A stretch of DNA of 64,000 nt, taken from Isoetes taiwanensis (Eukaryota; Streptophyta; Lycopodiopsida; Isoetales; Isoetaceae). The position numbers and the translations under genes were made by a program. The stretch is from NCBI GenBank assembly GCA_021234155.1, contig JAJEKV010000270.1:62001-126000 (forward strand), written 5' to 3'. Below, piece by piece: positions 56,895 through 64,000 of this stretch. The notes under the pieces were generated by a model. It saw only the letters and a program-made list of their open reading frames with translations, did not search any database and had not been told where the DNA came from. How positions within the stretch are numbered: the stretch's first letter is position 1; every line of letters starts with the position of its first letter.

Positions 56895-59800
56895 AATTTC
56901 AAAGATGGTATCCCAAGGTTTTTACGAAGACTCTCCTTCAGAATATCTATAGAATAAGGCAGCTAGCCCTCGTTGAGCCCATACGCTCAAGCTCCTTGTT
57001 GCTTATTTTCAAGGTTTTCTTCCGCAATCTTCTTCTATTCTTAAAAGCCGGTATGAATTGGTCTCCATAGCTCCCGCAAATACACGAAGTTAAAAAGTTT
57101 CTTGAGCTTATAGATTACCGCAGATGACAAGAGTTGGGGCAGATTCAAGCAAATATGACGAAGGATTTTTTCAAAGGCGATAGTTGCTTATCCTCAGATA
57201 ATTTGCCCCTACCCCGCACATCAAAGAGAAAAGCGTAAGATTTTTTCAAATTCAATGCAAAAGGATCAGTTTTGGGGAGTTTTTTATGCCGTTACCTCGT
57301 CTCATTTTTATCTCGCACAGAGCCCATTGAATAATCTGTAGATATTCCATATTGTTGAAGCTCTATCAAGTTATCTAGCACAGTTGAGGCAGATTCAAGC
57401 ACGGCTTTCATTTTGCACTCGTTTTTCAACAAAACATGTGAAGAGAAGGATTTTCTTTAAGTATTTCGGCCTCAAATTAGTCTACCTTCTTCTTGAAATT
57501 TTTTCGGTGGGGGGCCGCGTGGCTAGCCCCCATCTATCCTTCATACTCAAATGAGCAAAGACACGTCTAGTGCTTGACACATTCAACATCTGTACCCGCA
57601 TCACATAATCTGGGTCAACATAATGCATATCATTCCGAAGCTTTGTGCCCCGGGCCAAGATCCAATCAAACGTGCACATCCTTCCCATCGCCATTTGTTC
57701 AACTACACTTCAAATCCGGCCGCCAATCCAGCAGAATCAGGCAAACATAGCAATTCTTCGTCTTTGTTTTCAGTTCAAATCCATCACATATCCAATTTCA
57801 GCACCATATCGTGGTCCTCAAGATTCAATTTTAGAAATTTCTATCAAAAGAAACCTAGAAATTTTGGTCGCCCTACCCTCAATTGCGGCAAATCCGGCCT
57901 TGGCCACGTCGTTTCTCGCAATTTCATACCATGCATTAGTTAGCAAATGGACTGAATTAGCTCATGCAAATAATCATTTGATGCAAATCAACAAATATGG
58001 CTCTTGCAAATTGGCGTAGTTTACTATTACATTGCCACTAGTATCTCATGAAAAGGAAAAAAACACACCGCTTAACGATTAGATAATGAAATAAAATGCA
58101 TCTGAATGTAAAGTCTATATCCATTGTGGATTGATACCAATAAAAATACCAGCAAAATGATATCTAGAGACTCCGCTCCATGAGACAGACTTTAAAGCCA
58201 AGAGCCATGCTACCGATCTTTTCATCAATAATTTGTCTTACCAAACTACTTCGATTCAAGCCTTCTTTTATATAAAGAAGAGGGACCATCATAGACTTTT
58301 AAAAAAGAATCGAAAAGAAAAATGGCATGTAGTGGTGATGGAAAACCGCCACTTCATGTATCATCAAGTGCATGCAATTTAAAACTCGTGTGCTAGCATT
58401 ATTCTCTTAAAGAAAAGAAAAAAGAAAAATGAAAAAGTTTAACCATTCGAGAGACCTACGTTCCATGTTTGTAAGCTTCCGTGAGCAACTACTTCATCAA
58501 GCCCCTTATCTGCATGAAATTAATTATTTCCAAGAACCATGGATTTGAAGATCCCCGCTTGCTTACCTTGTAAACCGTTCCACGCCTTGCCGTTGGTGAG
58601 AAAATAGAGAGCTACATTTATATACCCTCTATCTATCTACAAAATGAGAGAAAGATATATGTCAATAAATGGTCTCTAAAAATCAATCTTGCTTCCTAGA
58701 CCAAAACACCTATTTACCATTGAAGTGCTTTGAATTAAAACAAAACTCCGGACTTTGCAACTAAGATAAGAAAAGTGACCATGCCTTTTAGCGCTACTAA
58801 CTCGGCCCACAAATTTGTAGAATCCATAAGAACAAAATTCAAGAGTCCGTAAAAACCTGGTGAAGAAGGCATGATAATAGCGTAAACAAGAGCCAATTAG
58901 GCCCATGGATGTGCAAAGTCAAGAAAAGCATAGGATGGAAAGAAGTAAACATTCAATGTTATAGAGAATAATTCATTTCAAGACTCACAACAACCTTTCA
59001 AGTATTGATCGCTATAATCGCTTCACAAAATAAATGCGCAACCCGTATTGAACAACCTGTGAATGTTTATATAACATGTTCAAAAGACATCGGTGGGAAC
59101 TACAACACCATAGAAAACCCATAATTTGTGATTATGGAAGATACTCTCGCGGAGAAATTTGGTATTGGGCCCACCTTTGCAATGACACAATCTTTGCCTC
59201 AAAAACGGTTGTTCTGTCATGGCAAGTTTTGCAGCCCGCAAAAACTATGGCTCTTGTCTCGTGACAAAATAAGAACTCGTGCACCATTCAATCAAAGGAA
59301 AGACAGCATGATAAAGCTATGGCTAAATAAAATTTTGGCAAAGATCCCGCGAAAAAAAAATGTCTCTTTGAAATCCATCTATGCCTCACAAAACTCCCCC
59401 GCCGCTTTTTTATTTCTTTTGCCAATTAGAAAGGAAAATCATCAAATCTGAAAGCTTCTCCGCCCACGCCACTTTCCAAACGTAATCAATGGCTGGGATA
59501 AGAAGCCCTAATTTTTAACGCTTCAGATCAAAAGCCCTAACTGCCACACCTTCCTAAACCTCCCCCGCACCTTCCATCCGAGAATAGACGGCCATGATTC
59601 GCCATGTCCCTTCCATCCGATGGCTTAGGAGCATGGTTGGTGACTCCATCCATGACCATGCATCAACCCATCCATGCCTCCCCATGAGCTGCCATGATCT
59701 TTACCCTTCATGTTTATAGCGGACGGTGGGGATTAAGGGTAAATCCATGGGCATACATGCATGGGGTGCAGATGGAGGGCAGGAGAAACCCCCCTCATCC

Positions 59801-60284
59801 TAATACCCTTATTAATATGAGGATATACAACCTTATGAATATTTCTCTTTTGATTTACATGCACATGGATGCCCATCGAGGGTGGGCAATTTCCTAGTTA
59901 TAGATAGCCGGTTACCGCAAATAGTAGCAGGACTAATGTATCACACATCTATAGAAACTCCAAAACCGACCGTGACGAACTTGGAGCTCTAAGTATATGA
60001 TTATATTATTAAACCGATTTGTGAAGGTCTTCACTAAACATGTCAATCCCTTGAAAACTTAAAGTATAATGTTGTTTGGATTTAATTGGATTATTTCAAC
60101 GGTTTTACTATTGTAAATGGGTAAATACACGATGAACAATGCATTGACCGAATGTGCCACAGTTCTTTATATGATTATTAGTGATGGTATTGTTTATAAA
60201 AGGTCAAATGCATAGCTAGACCATGGTTTCTAGTGAAAAATGATATGATCATAGAATAAACTCACAAAGTTTGAGTCCTATACT
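56895..60284. other. No gene recognised
   Basis: Open frames up to 124 codons occur (57482-57694 minus, 57645-58019 plus), but none resembles a known protein and none has convincing splice context. GC content rises locally near 57.5 kb. Repeated CCATGC/CATCC words occur at 59570-59700. This may be single-copy intergenic DNA. Confidence 0.5.
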
Positions 60285-61290
60285 GTTAACAACCAGGCGC
60301 AGAATGTGGAAGTGACACCCACCTACAAGTATTTGGATGTGGACTTTCCTTCTACAATGTACTGGGACACTATGATGATTCGGTTCGAGGGTAGGCTGGA
60401 AGGCACTGTGTGCAATGCAAAACAACTGAAACAAGGCAGAACTGTATGATTGGGCCCATCAATCCCACCTGTTTAAAGTCTTAATGGCCCGTCCTTCTAT
60501 ATGGGGTCCGAGTCTGAGGCTCGATAGTATCCCTTATTACCTGAAATGACTTGGAGCGGGTGCAGGAACCCTTCCTGGCAGGAGCATTGGGAGTGAAGCC
60601 CACAATCCCATATCAAATCCTATTGCAAGAGACGAGTTTCTTGCCTCTTCTAAGGGCCGCCATTGATTGCCACATCATCTACTTTCAAAAGGCGATCAAT
60701 ATGGACGATGCTCTCTCTCCAACTTGGCTTACACCATAGCAATGGGGGCATAAAGGCCTCAAGGTTTTTGGAGGGAAAAGGAGCGCCAGTCCCTACCCAG
60801 TGGAATGTGTAGAGCACATGTATACATGTGCAAATAGAAGCATCACTATAGCTTGAGGCTGTAACTAGATGCTTGCTTCTTTAGCAAGCTTTGGGATGCC
60901 AACACCCTTGGTCAGATCAAGACTGCAAAAAACAGAGATCATGTGTTCTCTCAACAAATAGCACAAGACATGGGGCGTTTTTGAATTACATTGTCTTGAA
61001 AAAAAGTCACAAACACGCCATATCTTAGTCCAATTCCTTGAGATGGCTGGCTGTCTTCATATCTTAAAAGATGGTTGTAATCGATGTTTTACTCTTCGGA
61101 GAATCTGACATTACAATACTAGTCCAACGAAGGCGGTGTTAAACAAAGTAATGAAACTCATTCAATTACAAGAGTGGGCAATATACGAGGGGTCGACAGC
61201 TTATTCTTGATCATCCATCTATTGATCTTGTTGTAGTTATTAGGTCATTTTCGTCATAGTATTTGTGAGGCTACATGTCATGTTTAGCCC
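60285..61290 (+). mobile_element. 5'-truncated LINE, end of reverse transcriptase
   Basis: Translated pieces follow the C-terminal part of a plant non-LTR RT: EVTPTYKYLDVDFPSTMYWD (~60310), then AGALGVKPTIPYQILLQETS (60570-60640), MDDALSPTWLTP and, after frame changes, SKLWDANTLGQIKT (~60890) and LIQLQEWAIYEGSTAYS (~61155). The start at ~60285 is abrupt, as in 5'-truncated LINE copies. Several frameshifts make it inactive. The 3' end is not sharply defined and no long poly(A) is seen. Confidence 0.75.
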
Positions 61291-61549
61291 GATGGCTCAT
61301 CCCCCTTATTTTTTGTTTGTACTTTGTTTTGTGCAACCTTGCACCACTCTATTCAATGGCCGGTGGCTATGGAAAATTATCAATTTTAACATGGTCCATA
61401 ATTGAGCATGGTGACCCTCCCAGGCCACAACCCGGGTAGTCCGAGGCATGCCGGTAAGAGGAGGGGGGAGTCTCGCCCACAACATCCTAACACACATTCT
61501 CGACGGATGACATTTTCGGGCGCTTCACATTTCGAAAGCAGCACCCGCC

Positions 61550-64000
61550 ATGGGGCTCGCCGCGACGAAGTCTGAATCGCATTGTCATATATATTCGCGG
61601 CGGATGCCCAGCGTGGATGCCATATTGTGCCGTAGAGCAAGACGCCAAGGGGACGCCCCTATACGTGGACCGGACCGCACACCCGCACAACAGAGGCACG
61701 CAGATGCAGAGCTTGTCGTGGTCGCAGGTATCCGCCACCGCGGGAGTGCCGCAGGATTGGTTAGCGGATGTGCCCGCACTTCAGCCCCAATCGCAAAACG
61801 CGGCTCCCCGCTTCGCTTCTCCTACCATGCCTCTTTCTCCTCGCTTCCTACCCCGCCACTCATGACCCACGCTCTCAACTACATGCCGCCCGCCCATTCA
61901 TTTCACGCCACCGCTTCCCCGCCCTCCCCGCGGATCAGCAGGGCGCGATACCACTGCCGCCGACCAAATAGGGAATTGTGCCCCGGGTGGTCTCATGGAA
62001 TTGTCGGCTTCCTTGGTGGCGGGGGACAGCCTCAACCTGCGGGTACCGATAGGATCTCTCATCTTCTCATGGAGACATGGGAGCATGCCGCACATGCTAC
62101 CCGGACCACGTTACCAACATTTCTATTTTCAATACTGCGTGACAGACAGGGGCCATGGTGGGTTGCTTGCTACACGACAACCTTGGCACATTCCGCTTTA
62201 CCCTCCGTATTATCGCATTGCACACCAACCCAGACTTGCGGGTTCGTGTGCATAATACCGATGGCAACTCTCTTTTCCCGGCGCTGTTATTTCTCTCCAC
62301 CGAGCACCTCTATCGCAGACCACTGATGCGGGATAGGATGGACCCTTATGTCAATCTATATGATGACATACGCCAAGCACAACCCGATTGGGTAGGGTCG
62401 CCCTTCTGGGGATTTCAATGCAGGACAGAGTAGAGCGTACCCCATGAGACTTGACCCCTCCGGCCGACGATGTCCCCGAAGCTACGCCCCCAGAGGCAAC
62501 CCGCCACGAGGCTCTGATGGCGGCCGGGTCACTGCTTTTCCTCTGTAGCTTACGTCAGGCAGAGGCAACCCGGCCATTTAGGCTCTGGGATGACAGCCGT
62601 CACTTTGGCGGCATGATTGTTCTCGCTATGTGGTATTTTGACTTCATAATTTGCAATGGCACATCAAGGGCCCGGGCTTTCGCAAGTGCACCCGCAGACG
62701 GTGTGACAATTAGGGGAGGGTCTAGTGTGGTGGACTATGTGCTCGTAGAAGGCGCAAGATATGCATCTCATCGCCGCTTTCCGTGGGCACCGACAAACGG
62801 GATGAGGAGGTCATTTCGCATCACCTTCCACTTTATTTGACATGGTTTTGGCGCCGTAACCCCCACTATGCCAGCCAATCCTCGGGCCATGCATCGGATT
62901 ATGAGCAGTGAAGAGGACTACGCCGAGATGTCGCCAGCAATTCGCGGACCCCACACTAGAGCAAATGCACGTACGCAATTGATCGAAAGCTATTACGGAT
63001 GCGCTGGATAGGTGCTTTGGCGCCAAGGACATCAACATTTCCGCCAGAATCGGTGGTTTGATGCGGCGTAAAGAATGCAAACGCCAGCCCATCACATTCC
63101 TCGGATCCGTGTACCCGCTATGTGCCACCACACAAGACATCGCCCATCCGAAGGAGACAAAGGCGAGGTACTTTTGTGCATCAGGGGAGATGTTCGGCCA
63201 TCGACACTCATCCTCGAACCTTTTGGCGCTAGAGTGCTTCAAGGCCGCCCAGCCTACAGGGACATCACACCGGGCAAGGGGAACAAGATTTTGCAGCAGC
63301 TCTATGACCCACCGTGAGACGCCAGACGCCCATACCCTCACGGTGATGGCCCCCCATTGGTTCTCGTGGAGGAGGATGTTGTGGAGGGCCCCGCAACGAC
63401 CGGCTAATGGGAAGGCAAATGACCTCGATGGTATGCGTGTCGAAGTTACTCAAATGGGCAGGCACCGCCGCCGCCGATCCTCACTATCCTTCTTCAATAG
63501 AGCATTGCAGAAGATTTCCACAATGGACCACAAGCGTGGATTGTCCCCATTCACAAGGCTGGGCGACCCACACTCGTCCGCCACTTACCGGACGATCATG
63601 GTCGGATTCAAGATTTGCCAAACCGCTATCGGCAGTGGGCCTTGAGCAAAGCAGTTTCTGACCTGTGGCGAGGCAAATGTGATGTGTGAGCCCTCACACA
63701 AGCAAAGCTTTTAGACCCCGCCACTCAACCATTGACCATATCTTTACATCGCGGGCATTGATTGAAGATAGCCGTAAAACCATCTGGTAGACTTGTAATC
63801 GCCGCTTTGTGAACTTCGCTGAAGGTTTTGATACCCCCGAAAACATTATATTACAGATCAGGCTAATCACGCCGCCGCTCAGGCGTAATGCCATATACAG
63901 TCAGATGAGAGTTGTTTTGGCAGGATGTAGCCGACGGCCAAGCATTCACCAAGAGACGGTGGTCCAGGCCGCCCTCTCACCAACACTTTTGGCCTCTACA
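61550..64000 (+). mobile_element. LINE 5' part: endonuclease and start of reverse transcriptase (cut by window end)
   Basis: GC-rich DNA with frame changes. An endonuclease-type (EEP) region is visible from ~62200: RMDPYVNLYDDIRQAQ followed by a degenerate GDFNAR-like GFQCRTE (~62430), then DFIICNGTSRARAF and GGSSVVDYVLVEGARYASHR (62640-62780), where D-Y is the conserved product-strand motif. A linker with FGAKDIN follows. From ~63660 pieces of the RT lead appear: STIDHIFTSRALIEDSRKT (~63725) and RRFVNFAEGFDTP (~63800), equivalent to the FVDF.KAFDT motif A, followed by a degenerate equivalent of the GVKQGCPLSPTLF block at the window end. It probably belongs to the same family as the LINE end at 60.3 kb. 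Confidence 0.75.

Noticed and set aside
57482-58019. Host gene between the LTR array and the LINEs
   Set aside because: Frames up to 124 codons on both strands show no family resemblance and no consistent splice sites.
61550-62326. 258-codon plus-strand frame as an independent gene
   Set aside because: It overlaps the 5' part of a degenerate LINE, has no domain, and its open length is explained by high GC content.

Overview
The window looks like transposon-rich, intron-bearing nuclear DNA from a land plant. It is AT-rich, with GT-AG splice sites at aligned places in related exons and plant-type CACTA, Helitron, hAT, Harbinger and LTR termini. The LINE and N4/N6 DNA methyltransferase types resemble those I know from seedless plants, so a fern or fern relative is my best guess (moderate to low confidence). 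I find no intact housekeeping gene, rRNA, tRNA or CRISPR array. Most coding DNA is mobile-element or mobile-element-associated and carries frameshifts and stops.

Layout. 1-8.9 kb: non-coding, with short tandem duplications and one 1.2-kb tandem duplication (3516-5895). 8.9-11.7 kb, minus: a decayed DUF7869-type transposon-associated gene. 12.1-15.06 kb, plus: the N-terminal half of a ParB-like/DNA-methyltransferase fusion gene, surrounded by copies of the palindrome TATTCCGGAATA. Its catalytic half appears only at 36.95-38.15 kb. About 21.9 kb of other material lies between: a second, opposite-strand methyltransferase-like gene (15.7-17.2 kb), a nine-unit ~220-bp tandem array (17.2-19.1 kb), a truncated SWIM-gene copy (19.1-20.2 kb), a Penelope-related retroelement cluster (20.5-34.3 kb: ORF1, reverse transcriptase, second ORF1 copy), and a second SWIM-gene copy with its zinc finger (34.3-36.6 kb) interrupted by a hAT MITE with a perfect 8-bp target duplication.

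38.2-41 kb: non-coding DNA, then the 3' end of a minus-strand LINE with its poly(A) tail. 41.1-56.9 kb: a tandem LTR-internal-LTR-internal-LTR structure with tRNA-Met-type primer sites, whose first internal part is split by an 11.3-kb insertion. The insertion holds Helitron pieces on both strands and a 4.26-kb CACTA element (43896-48156) carrying the 5' half of a family-1 beta-glucosidase gene. 56.9-60.2 kb: nothing recognised. 60.3-64 kb: the 3' part of one LINE followed by the 5' part (endonuclease, start of reverse transcriptase) of another, cut by the window end.

Most notable are the ParB-methyltransferase gene with its palindrome field, the Penelope-related element with long direct repeats and no visible endonuclease, the exon pair encoding an AT-hook that occurs three times in Helitron material, and the gene capture by the CACTA element. 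Near-identical repeat copies in the window differ mainly at CAG/CTG positions. This suggests either base-calling errors at CHG-methylated sites or methylation-linked mutation, so many apparent frameshifts should be treated with caution.
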